From Certhia americana (taxonomy: Eukaryota > Chordata > Aves > Passeriformes > Certhiidae): a stretch of 64,000 nt of DNA. The stretch covers positions 6,397,418 through 6,461,417 of the forward strand of contig CM031866.1 in the NCBI GenBank assembly GCA_018697195.1, given 5' to 3'. Shown piece after piece: positions 46,276-56,800 of this stretch. Below the pieces are notes generated by a model, which was not told the DNA's origin, ran no database searches, and worked only from the letters and a program-made list of their open reading frames with translations. The translations under genes and the position numbers were made by a program. Each line of letters opens with the position of its first letter. Position 1 is the stretch's first letter.

Positions 46276-46971
46276 TAGACAGAGGAACAATTTCTCTTTC
46301 AGGCATGTGCACAAGGTGGGATTTGCCATGCCCTGTCCCACATTTTCCTGGTGTGGCTCAGCATCATCAATGACTTTGCAAGAACTTTCCCTTCGTTGTC
46401 TAGCCACAGTTAGACATGGGATTCTTTTCATGGCAGACTTGTGCTTCTTTCCCCAAATTCAACAGTGTTTTAGTGCAAAAGAAATTGAATCAACAGTGAA
46501 GTCATTTGCAAGGTCTGCTCCCCACCCATATCCTTCCCTCTTCCCTAGTCCCCATCAGTCACTTTGCTGGAAACACTGCAAAGCATTACTGCAGCTCCTC
46601 AGCTGTGCCTGCAGCAACCTCCCTGTCTGAGGAACTGTCAAGCTGCCTTTGCCCTTCCATCTTCCATTTGTGCAGGCCAAAAATGGCACAGGATGCTCTC
46701 TGCATCCCAGCCACATCCTTCCCACCTCCCTGCTCACAGCACAGCCACACTGCACCACCAGCAGCCCTGCAGGGACAGTGGCAGGGAAAAGGCAGCATAT
46801 ATGGCATTAACCCCTGGATTTGCCCACCAGCTTTGGCATTTCTGTGCTTCCCATCCCAGTACTGCTGTTTCATCCATGGTATGGCACCCCTGGTCTTCCT
46901 CCAGTGTGCCCTGCCCACCTGGGGCCAAACAGAGCCTTCCAAATCCCAGGCATGCTGCAGGCAGCAGAGCC
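46276..46971. other. non-genic stretch
   Basis: Hosts the start of a 250-codon open frame (46506-47258 +), the longest in the window. It lacks recognisable domains, is rich in Cys, His, Pro and Ser, and is crossed by other open frames. Its length is compatible with chance. Confidence 0.5.
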
Positions 46972-47054
46972 CAGCCGGTAGGATGCTAAGGCAAAGCAGG
47001 GGAATGTCTCTCTGGGTGTCAAATCTTCCTTTGGTCTGGATGAGCAGAGCCAGA
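46972..47054 (+). repeat. duplicated 83-bp segment, copy 2
   Basis: Partner of 43428-43510 (81 of 83 identical, direct orientation). Here it is embedded in GC-rich sequence without the AT-rich flank that follows copy 1. High identity implies a recent origin or gene conversion. Confidence 0.95.
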
Positions 47055-48041
47055 GTGGCAGCATCCCTCCTTCATGGCACTTTGGGAAGCTGTCATGGAA
47101 AACACATAGGGTCCTGCTGTCCCTGGCACTTGACAGGGATGCAGGTCGTTGCGGCATCCCTGAAGCCACAGCACACTCTGCAGGCACTCACACCACAGCA
47201 CCAACCCCACACCCTCCAGCAGGTCCCTCCCCACAAGCGTTACGGCTTCGAGCCCTGACATTCCACGTGTCCCCAGGGATGGTGGCACTGGGCTGCAGAG
47301 GAGTCTGTGCCCCCAGCCCAGCAGGTGTTGGGAACTGGGGCTGTGCAGTGCCAGGTCCACAGACACCAGCAGGCAAAGGCATCAAAGAGAGCCTGTCCCA
47401 TCATCCTTCCACCTTCCCCAACAGCTCTACTGCCCCACTGCACCCTCTCTTTACAAATCACCAGGAATTCACTGCCTGCAGGCCCCCCCAGTGCAATTTG
47501 GCAGCTGAGGGCAGCTGCTGCAGGGCTTTGCCCCTTCTGATGCTCATTCCAGCTGCAGGGCTCCAGCACGGCACGGCCACGGCTCCGCTAATTCTATCAG
47601 CATAAACATGGTTTATAGGGCTGCCACTGCTGCCTGTCAGCCTTTCTAAATCACCCTGTGCAATGGTCTCCATCCCTCACCAGAGCACCAGCCCCTCTCC
47701 TGAGGTCAGAGACACTCAGAGTTCCCCCTCAGCAGCAAACAGCACCAAAAGAAAGTTTGCAACTGGCGGGGATGTGACAACCTGGAGGCATCAAGAGCAG
47801 CCTTGCTGGAGCAAAGAAACCTCCACACCAGCCAGAGAGCAGGTCAGCCTCTCCACACCCCTGGAGCACATCCTGCAGGGAGGAATTAAGGGGAAAATAA
47901 AATCAAACAAGCAAGAAAACAAAGCCCTCAGAGGAAAGAAAATATAACTACACAGCTCTATGAAGTAAAAAAGTAGAATGGTCACAGACCAAGCGCCCCA
48001 CCAACCCAACTGTTGCCAGTAACCCTCAGCTTTGAGCATTT
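47055..48041. other. non-genic stretch
   Basis: GC-rich, then A-rich near 47885-47950. No supported gene. Confidence 0.5.
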
Positions 48042-48062
48042 TGGTGGTGGTGGTGGTGGTGG
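48042..48062. repeat. (TGG)7 trinucleotide repeat
   Basis: Seven tandem TGG units immediately upstream of the GTTTT array, separated by TTTTTATA. Confidence 0.95.
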
Positions 48063-48070
48063 TTTTTATA

Positions 48071-48175
48071 GTTTTGTTTTGTTTTGTTTTGTTTTGTTTT
48101 GTTTTGTTTTGTTTTGTNNNNNNNNNNGTTTTGTTTTGTTTTGTTTTGTTTTGTTTTGTTTTGTTTTGTTTTGTT
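48071..48175. repeat. (GTTTT)n pentanucleotide microsatellite
   Basis: Pure GTTTT units on both sides of a gap. The reverse strand reads AAAAC. The Val-Leu-Phe-Cys-Phe peptide is the repeat translated. Confidence 0.95.
48118..48127. other. assembly gap (10 N)
   Basis: Ten N within the GTTTT array. As in the other gap, the repeat phase shifts by two bases across it, so an uninterrupted array would need a missing length of 3 modulo 5. The gap size is a placeholder. Confidence 0.95.
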
Positions 48176-49254
48176 AATACTCTGCCCAGCTCCCCCAGGA
48201 CATGCCCTCACTCTCAGACTTACGGCAAATGCCACTTTTTGAGTTTGAGCCTACATCAAGCTGGAAATGAAGCCCCGGTGGTTCTTGACCCCCACACCAG
48301 GCCCAAAAAGCCCTCACATCAGTGGTTTCTTCTGCAGGGATTTTCATCTGGCCCCAGATCTTAGGCATCTCCCTGTCCCAGTGCCACAGTTCCTGGTGCA
48401 GAGAAGGAGACCAGAGCTTGCCAGCAAGCAGCAGCATTTCTGAGCAGAGCTCTTGCAACATTCCCGTCCTTTGCCCCATGATGGGCAGCAGAAGCAGCCA
48501 CAGCATCCCCACCTCAGAGGAAAGGAGCCACAAGGCAGACAGAGTCTCTGGGAATGAAGCACTGCAGTGCAGGCTGCCAGGAGGCAGCCAGGATGCTCCT
48601 GAAGAGCATCGGGCAAGCTTCAATAATGTGAAGCCTGGTATGGCAGAAAAGCCCTTGGCTGTGATTCCCAGTGGGAAGGCTGATGGCCAAGAGACACAGT
48701 GGGATGTCCCAGGGCTGGACTGGTCCCATCAGTGGCTGCTCTGGGATGACTCTTGATCTCTAAGGTGCATCCCACCCCAAAAGAAAACCAAACAAGCGTG
48801 AGCAGACCCAGGAGACAGTGAAGATGATAGGGGCTCTGGGGAGCTGGGCACTGGGGAAATGTGGCTCGAACTTCCCACATGGGGAAGTGTGGGATGCCAG
48901 CTCTCTGCTTGAGGGTCTAAGCCTCCAGAGACATGTGTGTGGGGGTTAAAACCCACTGCTCAGCTGGCACTTGCTGGCAGAGGTGGTGGGGTCCCCCGGG
49001 CTCCTGCGTCCTTCCTGCTGGAGTCACACACTGCTGGAGCTCAGCATCCTCCTGGGGTCCTCCCTGCTGCTCTTATCATCACCTGCATTGCCCAGACCCT
49101 GCCACCTTCACTCCCCAAATCCATCCCAGATGTGGCTTTCTAAACAGCTAAGCCAGCAAAGGGACTTTGTTGCTGCAGCAGGGCCTCTAAGCTGGCCCTG
49201 TCCACCCCTTGTGTCTTACCTGGGCTGAGCCTCTGCTCAAGCACATGTACCTCT
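48176..49254. other. non-genic stretch
   Basis: GC-rich with overlapping open frames up to 149 codons and no recognisable protein. Confidence 0.5.
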
Positions 49255-49360
49255 CACAGATATTTAAAAATAGAAATAATAACAACCTCCTCTCTTTCCT
49301 GCCTGGCTGGAGAAATAGCTTAATTAGTTAATAAGGGGTTTAATTTGTTGTGCAGCTGTG
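49255..49360. promoter_or_regulatory. candidate element with MEF2-like site
   Basis: TTAAAAATAG (49264-49273) is, on the minus strand, CTATTTTTAA and fits the MEF2 consensus YTAWWWWTAR. AGCTTAATTAGTTAATAAGG and GGTTTAATTTG follow. Short AT-rich island; function inferred. Confidence 0.33.
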
Positions 49361-50499
49361 TGAAGAACTTGCAGAGGGCAAGCTAAGTCACTAAGTCCAA
49401 GCAACGATCCTTAGAGGTAGGCAAGGGGAAAAGTGCCCTAGCTGTGACAGTCCATGTCCTGCAGGGAGACCCAGCTCTGCCTCCAGCATCACAAGAATTT
49501 CCAGGCCAAGCTTGAGGATCTTCTCTTGGGGTGAAATAGCTGTGTCCTGGGGGAAAAGTTGTATCAAATCAATGTTTTCTGTTTTGCTGAACAATTTCTG
49601 CCCATGTTAGCAGTGAAGCTGGATCTTAAGCAAGAGGTTGCTGCCCCCAGATATGGGGGGCTTCCCTTCTTTGCATTGAGCTGTGGGGTTCCCAGCATCC
49701 CCTTGGGATTTCCCCTTTCTCCTTTCCTGGGGAAAGGCAGGAAGGTGACCAGAGGGTGGTTCTTTTTTCCCTCACACTCACACCCAACAGCACTGAAGAT
49801 GCTGGCTCCTGAGTATGGATTCCAAAGTGTCTCTCTCTAGATGCACAGGGTTTGTACACCTGGGGATACTGCCCTTACCTGCTGTGCCCCCATCCCAGCT
49901 GCAGAGGCAGGACCTGGCCACCCAACACCCAAATCCTTTGGCCAGCAATTGTCTCAGCAAACTCCTGCCAGATCCAGAACAACCTGGCAATTGTTTGTCC
50001 GCAGTAACTTTTACAGAGGCATGAAATGGATCTTTCTGTGGAGTCACTGCCATGCTGCAGAAGAGGCTTCAGCGCTCCTCATCCCCAAACCTGGGGTGGG
50101 GGACGAGGACCCTGTGGTGGCAGCCAGGGTGCTGCAGCAATTACAGCTCTCAGGAATGTCGTTGCAGCCCTGGTTTCTGCTGGATCTTGTTGAGGGTGAG
50201 CTCTTACACTCTCTTGACCCCACTGAGCACCAGCTGATATCCTACCAAGGGAATGGGCCAGTGCTGAGCTGCTGATGGAGTCAGAGACAGGGAAGGCTCC
50301 TGGGGTCCACCAAGAGCCACACTGGGAGATACTGGAAGAGCCAAAGGATTTTCCCCAGCTATCAAAGGCAAAGCCACAGCAAGTTTGTCTTTCTTCCCCC
50401 ATGGCAGCTCTCTGCATCCCATTTGGGTGTCATTATAGGTAATTCCCTGCTTGATGTCTCGTCAGAGGTGGGGGAGGGAGGCACTATTTCAAGAAAAGA
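49361..50499. other. non-genic stretch
   Basis: No supported gene or repeat. Confidence 0.5.
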
Positions 50500-50860
50500 C
50501 AAAAGGGCTCTTTCTTCATCAGCATTAACCTTAGGCAGCTCTCGAGAAAAATTCTGGGCAATTAGTGGAGCATAAGAAGATTTATAATTGAAATCTAGTT
50601 TGTAGGACTACAGGCAGCTCCCTCGAAAGACATTTCTCAGAGACCAAAAAAAGGGGGAAGAAAATAATAGAGAGAGACAGAGAGGGAAAGGGAACCAGTT
50701 AAAGAGTTTTAAAATCTCACTGAAAACTCCATTTAGTTTAACATTGCATGATAGCTTTCATAATTCAGAACAAAGTGCAAAGCTCTTTAATGAGGCCATT
50801 AATGACCCTTTAATTTACTCCACCAGGGCTGAATTCATAAAACATTTATGTTCCATTTAC
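50500..50860. promoter_or_regulatory. candidate regulatory segments
   Basis: GGGCAATTAGTGG and TTTATAATTGAAATC, then (after a purine-rich AGAGAGAGACAGAGAGG stretch) TTTAGTTTAACATTGC, CTTTAATGAGGCCATTAATG and CTTTAATTTACTCC. TAAT-rich, repeat-free flanks around a purine tract. Confidence 0.33.
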
Positions 50861-51560
50861 ACAGGATTTTCCTGAGACTGTTCGGGGCAAGTCACCATCA
50901 CAGAGCAGGTGGGATGAAACAGGATTCTTCTTTTCTGTTCCCACTCTTCTTCACCCCAGCACTGAAGCTCCACATGTGCCTTTTAATTCTGCCAGAGAAG
51001 CTGCAGGGACCCAGGAGGGAAGAGAGCCATTTTTTACTCTTCTGCATGGTAAACAGATGCAGAGTGCTCTCTTGGATTCTGCTCTAGGAACAGTGAAATC
51101 CTTTTTAAGATTGAGCTGTGGCATCGACAGCCAACCTTAGAAAATGCTTTTAGAAATCATTACAGCCCAGCTCCAATTCATTACTGACTCGTGATATCAG
51201 ATTTGCTCTTGGGGTAGCACTGTTGAGAGCATCTAGGGAGATAAGACCCCCCAGCTTTCCAGGCTCCTTTCCATGCTTTGGGTGGTGATGGGGGAAGGCT
51301 CAAAGAATGCAGGTACAGAGATGAGTACTGAGGATGCTGCTGCTGACTGCTCTGCTTGCTGTGAGGGTGGGCTGGGTTGGGAGCTGCTGCCAGACTGCTG
51401 GCAGGGAGGTGAGGTGAGGATGGGCTGGTTCACCGCCCCCATTCAGCACCTCCTGAAAGCCACGTGAGCTGCAGGTCATGCTCCAGTCTGGTTTTCCCAT
51501 GATCCAAACTAAGCTATTTGTCTCTCCATGTTTTTTCTTCTGTTACAGACTGCAACAGGA
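50861..51560. other. non-genic stretch
   Basis: No supported feature. Confidence 0.5.
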
Positions 51561-51725
51561 GAAACACCTAGGAATACTTAATTGCTTATATTGGCTGAAA
51601 CATCTCTTTTTATTAAAAAAACCCTAAACAACTCTTCCTAGTTTATTCCAAAGACCTCACTCTCATTTCTTCAGTAAATGTCAGTTTCTGAACATCTTCA
51701 TATAAAAAGAGCCATTAATCATTGC
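51561..51725. promoter_or_regulatory. AT-rich segment with PBX-HOX-like site
   Basis: ATACTTAATTGC near the left end. CCATTAATCA at 51712-51721 is, on the minus strand, TGATTAATGG, matching the PBX-HOX consensus TGATNNATKR. Candidate only. Confidence 0.28.
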
Positions 51726-52398
51726 AACGAGGTTCACAGCATCTTAATTTCACTTTGACCAGCCTTCTCAGCTGCTTGCTCAGCTTCAGGACTGTTAAAC
51801 ACTTCTCATCTGCTTCCCTCTGCAGTTTTGATCTAAGAAGGGTTTATTGCACCAGCAAACAAAATATTCATGGCAAATTCAGGAGGACAGAGGTGCCAGC
51901 CCACAAGAATCAGCCCCTCAAAAGCCTCTGCAGTGAGAGGTGAGGAAGATGCTCCAAGGCTCTCGGCATGGTAAGAAAGTTGGAGCCCGTTGGAGAACAT
52001 GTCCAGAGTCAATGTTTCCAGCATCTATAAACAACAGCAGCAGTTCACACCTCTCAGGTTGTGGAGCTGGGTCTCCCTGCAGCTTGTGCCTGGTAAGGTG
52101 TGGGGACACAGGCTCAGAGGGAGATGCATTTTCCATCTCTCTTGCTCCTTGCCCCTCAGATTCAGGTTCGGTTGTCATACTCATTTCCTTTCTTCACCCC
52201 TTATTTTACTGACACAGGTTAGAAGCCTGATGGCCCATCAAGGTACTGACACTGTTTGTGTGGGTGCAGTTCATGAGTCACCCTCCTCATTTCACAGCTA
52301 AGGAGGCTGCTGACGCTGATGGCCTCAGAAAGGACACATCAGCAGGAGCATCAGTACCTCTGAAACCAGATCAGCACGCACCAACAGCAAGTTGTGTG
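51726..52398. other. non-genic stretch
   Basis: No supported feature. Confidence 0.5.
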
Positions 52399-52469
52399 CA
52401 CACTGGTTTGTTATTGTAGGGTTTCTGGTGTGCACTGGGTTCTACACACTGGGTTTGTGGTTGTAGGGT
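52399..52469. repeat. imperfect ~46-bp tandem duplication
   Basis: CACACTGGTTTGTTATTGTAGGG (from about 52400) recurs as CACACTGGGTTTGTGGTTGTAGGG (from about 52446) with a similar intervening piece containing GTGCACTGGGTTC. An older tandem duplication. Confidence 0.7.
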
Positions 52470-54149
52470 CATTTTTCACTTCAGGGGAAAGAAGCAGAGA
52501 GGAAGATTGCTTGACCTACTTGGATCATTCATGCAGAACTGCTTTGCAGCATAGGGTCAGGTTTGTCAGAACACTTACATCACAAGAAGAAATTATGGCC
52601 AAAAGAAACTTTAAACATGTTCAAGGAAAAAATAACAAAACCCCCACAGACATATGCTCCAATGGAGAGAAAATAAAGGGATACTGGTTTTCAAGTATTT
52701 CCAAATATTTTGGAATCTCACACTCAAAAGTGATCTGAGCTCTAAAGTCACCAGGACCCTGACAGGACAAATAGGAAACTGGTCCCAGTTCAAGCCTGAA
52801 GTGTCAGCAAAGTGGTGTGGCAGGAGTGACTGAGAGGGGAGGGAACCTGGAGCAAGAAGAGGAGGCAAAATGGAAGCAGCTGCCCAAGGGACCAGCTGAT
52901 CTAGCAGCAGCAGGTTACTCACTCTGAAGGGATGCTCTCCATCCCAGCACGGAGGTGGGATGCCCCTAGGTGGCTGCATTTTGTGGACCATAGAGGCAGG
53001 AAAAGTCAAATTTTCTTGCTGAAATCACCATCAAAGGGGGAGGCAGGAGTGCAAAGGGGAGCCCATGGATGGAGCTGGCTGCCCCCAGCACTGGGATCAT
53101 TCCTGGGATGCTGTGACAGCTGACTGACAGTAGGGAAAGGACCACATCAGAGCAGAACAGGGATATCACGCTGTCCCACAGAGCTTCCTGCAGACCTGGA
53201 TGCTCCAGGGGCTCTTCACTCCCTTTGGCCCTGTAAACAAATAGCTCTGGGCAGCTCCAGAAACACGCTGCCTTCGTTCAATTGTTATTTGATTTCCAGA
53301 AACATCAATGCAGGGATCCCATCCAAAGTGAACCCTGGGTTGTTTACTAAGCACAGGCTGCCATTTAGTTAGAAACACGTGGGGTCTTACTATGTTTCCC
53401 TGGAAAAAAAAACAATGGTTTAAACTAAAGAGCAAAATATTCAGTAAAAATCAAAACTTGTACTCATACCGACAGAGAAATGAAATCTGATAACCATCAC
53501 TTCCCTGCTCCTCCATCTGAGTAAGTTTCCTGCTCAGCAGAAATCTACTTACAAGACCACCTCTAGGGAAGCTTACAGCCAAGGGCCTGTGTTTGCTAAG
53601 GTTACCCACACATTGACAGTCATGTGCAGTCAAGATTCGCAGGCTATGAAGTACAGGCAGGCTCCCGAAGCTTTCTGCATTTGCAGAAAATTCTTTATAC
53701 CTCCACACCTCCAGGCAGCTCCCAGAGCTAAGACCTGGCAACTACTGTCCTTGAGGACATGCAGTACTTGAAGCCAGCAGACACACCACCTTTATGAGGA
53801 TCTTTTTGTATTTCAGCTAAAACCAGAAATGCAGTTTCAGCCACCCTGAAAGACCCCTGCACATATATCCATAAGTGACCCAGCCACTTCTGAGCAATCC
53901 AAGATCCCTCTCCACCATTACAGCTGCATGCAGACACTTGAAGATCCTCATGCATCCACTTTCCTGCTGCTAATTTAAAACCCACAGGACAGGGCAGCTG
54001 AAACACTACAAGCCTCAATGTGGTCACTCTGACAGGCCCAGGAGGTGGGTCAGTGCCCACAAGGTGTCCCTTCTACTGGTGGTGTTGATGCTGTCTGAAA
54101 ATCAACGTGGTTTTGAGGCACACCCTGAGGTAAAAACAGGAGAGGATCA
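52470..54149. other. non-genic stretch
   Basis: Mixed composition; no gene or recognised repeat. Confidence 0.5.
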
Positions 54150-54400
54150 GTAGTCTCATAGGAATGTCCTGTTTTCCTTGTACAGCTGCTGGGTCTTCTA
54201 ATCAGGACTATCTGATAGACTGATGTCATGCTGGTAATGGTATAACTCTATATCAGCCTAATGGCACAATGGGTTTACAAAAGGAGCAGTATATGCAGAA
54301 ATATGCATTCATGCTTGCTAATCCTTCATAAGCCTGTAATCCTGATTTCCTTTTCCAAATAATAAGTGCAGATCTGTTAAGACCCTATCACTAGCTGCAT
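54150..54400. promoter_or_regulatory. candidate conserved non-coding element
   Basis: AT-leaning unique segment with CTTCTAATCAGG, AGCCTAATGGC, GAAATATGCATTCATGC, GCTAATCCTTC and TGTAATCCTGATTTCC. The CTAATCC and GTAATCC words resemble OTX/PITX (TAATCC) cores, present twice in about 35 bases. Confidence 0.35.
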
Positions 54401-54840
54401 GCTAAATTCCCCTTTTCCTGCCTGGAATCTGCAGTGTCTCCTGCACGGGGTGGGGCAGGGGGTGCCATGCTATCCCCACCAACTTGCAGCCCCCTGAGGT
54501 TTTTCCTTCACCTGTACCAGGGGGAGCAGCCACAGCTTTACCGCCATTCACCTCCTTTCTGAAGGGCCTGAAGATGCCTTCCAGAGGGCATTTCAGCATC
54601 AAAATTAAATATATTTATTCACAGACATGCAAATAAGCAAGGGGATAACCAGCAGAGCTTGACAGCTTCCTCCCTCCAGTCCAAGCATCCTCTTGCCATT
54701 TGTGCTCCAGCATTGGCAAATCTCCACCTCCACCAGCATCCCCAGTCACAGACAGCTACTTCCCAGGAGTCTTGGTATCAAACAACATTTCACAATCATT
54801 CTCCATCCCCTTCATACAAACAACCTGGAAATAACCCTTC
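54401..54840. other. non-genic stretch
   Basis: No supported feature; a 101-codon frame (54659-54964 +) is Ser/Gln/Asn-rich without motifs. Confidence 0.5.
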
Positions 54841-55110
54841 CAGGAGTGACAAAGTAATAGCCACTAATTACACAATTAATGTATTCTTTGGCACTAATAA
54901 CAAAAATTACTTTGTGTTACAAAGGAGGAGAAAAAAAGAAGAATCTAAGGATTTATTTAACTAAAGCTACAATGTATTGAAAAAACAAGTAATTGTAATG
55001 ATACAGACAATGCTAAGATTGTATAATTAGTAATTAATTACCTACAGAAATGACACTGCCTTTTCTTTAAAGCCATTAATTTTTATTTTTTTTTTTCATT
55101 TGTGTGCAAG
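54841..55110. promoter_or_regulatory. candidate homeodomain-rich element
   Basis: Dense TAAT cores: GCCACTAATTACAC, CAATTAATG and CACTAATAAC. Three TAATTA cores lie within 17 bases at 55024-55040 (TAATTAGTAATTAATTA). Ends at a T-rich run near 55081-55099. Repeat-free and strongly AT-rich against GC-rich neighbours. Confidence 0.4.
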
Positions 55111-55433
55111 TGTCTTCAGGGCACACAAATCATGGGAGCAAACTGGTGTGTGGCACAGCAGCTACCAACCTGGTTCTGTGTGCATTTTTACCTGTGGACA
55201 GAGGTGCTGTATCATGCCCTTCCCACCCTGATCCCCACAGAGCAGCAGTCACAGAACTCCCTCCCTGGTTTCCCTCTGCCTGTAACAACTGCTCTCCACA
55301 CCAAAAGCCCTGCAAAAAATGGGCAGCAGGGCAAATTGTGACTCCATGAAGTGCCATTGGGCCAGAACTGACAAACAGAACAGCTACAGCTTTCTGTGGA
55401 GGGGAGTCAAGACACAGACCGTTAGCCCAGTGC
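55111..55433. other. non-genic stretch
   Basis: Ordinary mixed sequence; nothing supported. Confidence 0.5.
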
Positions 55434-55450
55434 TATATATATATATATAT
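55434..55450. repeat. (TA)n dinucleotide repeat
   Basis: Seventeen alternating T/A bases. Confidence 0.9.
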
Positions 55451-55797
55451 TATTCTTATAAGTCCTGACGTTAACCAATGTTACATATATATTTTAAGCA
55501 TTCATGTATTCACAGCCATAAAGGCCTTTTCTCTACTTGAGCTAAATTGTATAACCATGACCTATTGTCCCAGAAGGCTTTTTACTCATGCTAAATGGGT
55601 ACTGAGATTAGAATGCTCCTTGGTAGTAGGCAAGAAGTGTTCTGGAGGAGACAGGAGGAGATGGGTGGTTGTATTGAGGCTCAGCACAGAAACCAAAAAC
55701 AGGAGAACCAAGCAGCTCTGCAGCCAAACTGGCTTGGCATCTGAAAAATCAGATGTGGGGTTGGAGTGGGGATGAGAGTGCTCAGCACACACCACTT
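55451..55797. other. non-genic stretch
   Basis: No supported feature. Confidence 0.5.
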
Positions 55798-55867
55798 ACT
55801 CACTCACTCACTCACTCACTCACTCACTCACTCACTCACTCACTCACTCACTCACTCACTCACTCAC
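55798..55867. repeat. (ACTC)n tetranucleotide microsatellite
   Basis: Seventy bases of pure ACTC units, about 17.5 copies. Likely polymorphic. The Thr-His-Ser-Leu peptide read through it is the repeat in frame. Confidence 0.97.
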
Positions 55868-56639
55868 ATATCCCCAGTTCTGGTAGCTCCAGCTTCCACA
55901 GGGATCCCTCACCACCCTCCAGTCCCATCTGTTCCTTGACCTGTGAGTCAGGGAGAGGGTGCCAGGTTGGGTTCTGTGTCCATGGCGATGCCTCCAAGTG
56001 GCAGCTTGTCCATGGCAGCTCCATGCTGCACCTCTGATGGGCTATCCCACCCTGCTCTGCCCCTCGGGGACAGCATTCCTGCTTGTACTGCCTCTGGAAA
56101 ACAGCACAACTGCTCGATGGCTCTCCAGAACCCATGGAGCCTCCAGCCCCAACCACTGAGCACCAATGCACCCTGGTAGCTCCCAGTTAATATTCACAGG
56201 GAAACAACCTCCCTGAAAAAAACAGCATCAGCTTCCTGCACCCTCACCCTTCCCTGCCCAGCAAGGAGATCACTGCAAATTACATCAGTGAGACTGGCAG
56301 TTCCCCTGCTCTAATCTTAACCTTTATCCAAGGCCAGGGAACCCCTCTGGCTTTGAGACTCATGGTCACACAGGCACAAGCAGTGAAATGTTCCTGGTCC
56401 GTCTGTTCGTTCCCAGTGCATGCCAAGGATGGCCTCCAGTTCCTCAGAGACACCTCCACGCTGTCTTGGGAAGAAATCAGGACAAGGCAGGCCTGGGTGC
56501 TGTTGCCAGGATGCACGGTGACAGCCAGGGATGCTGATGTCCCTTCACTGGCTGTGATCCTTCAGTCACTCCGACAGTCAGGGTGGAAGCAGCAGAGAGC
56601 TGGCTGCTGGCTGTTACGCTGGTGCCAGATGGTGGATGA
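55868..56639. other. non-genic stretch
   Basis: GC-rich, overlapping open frames, no supported gene. Confidence 0.5.
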
Positions 56640-56800
56640 GATTAAAAGAATTTGATTTTCAAATAATCCATAAACCTGGCTGAGCTAATGTCGTTTCATA
56701 TGCATTATCTTGTAATCCCAGGGAAGAGAACGTTTCAGAGCAAAGAGCCTTATTCTCCCTCCCTGCAAGGACTCTAACAAGCTAAAGATAATCCCCTTTT
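56640..56800. promoter_or_regulatory. candidate conserved non-coding element
   Basis: ATTAAAAGAATTTGATTTTC, CAAATAATCCATAAACC, GAGCTAATGTCG and CATATGCATTATC in a unique AT-leaning patch. Motif-based. Confidence 0.3.

Noticed and set aside
46506..47258. 250-codon open frame, the longest in the window
   Set aside because: Length is within chance expectation for 64 kb with GC-rich stretches. It is rich in Cys/Pro/His/Ser, overlaps other frames, shows no domain, and includes duplication copy 2, which also lies in an unrelated frame elsewhere.
55798..55867. Thr-His-Ser-Leu repeat protein
   Set aside because: Translation of the ACTC microsatellite.
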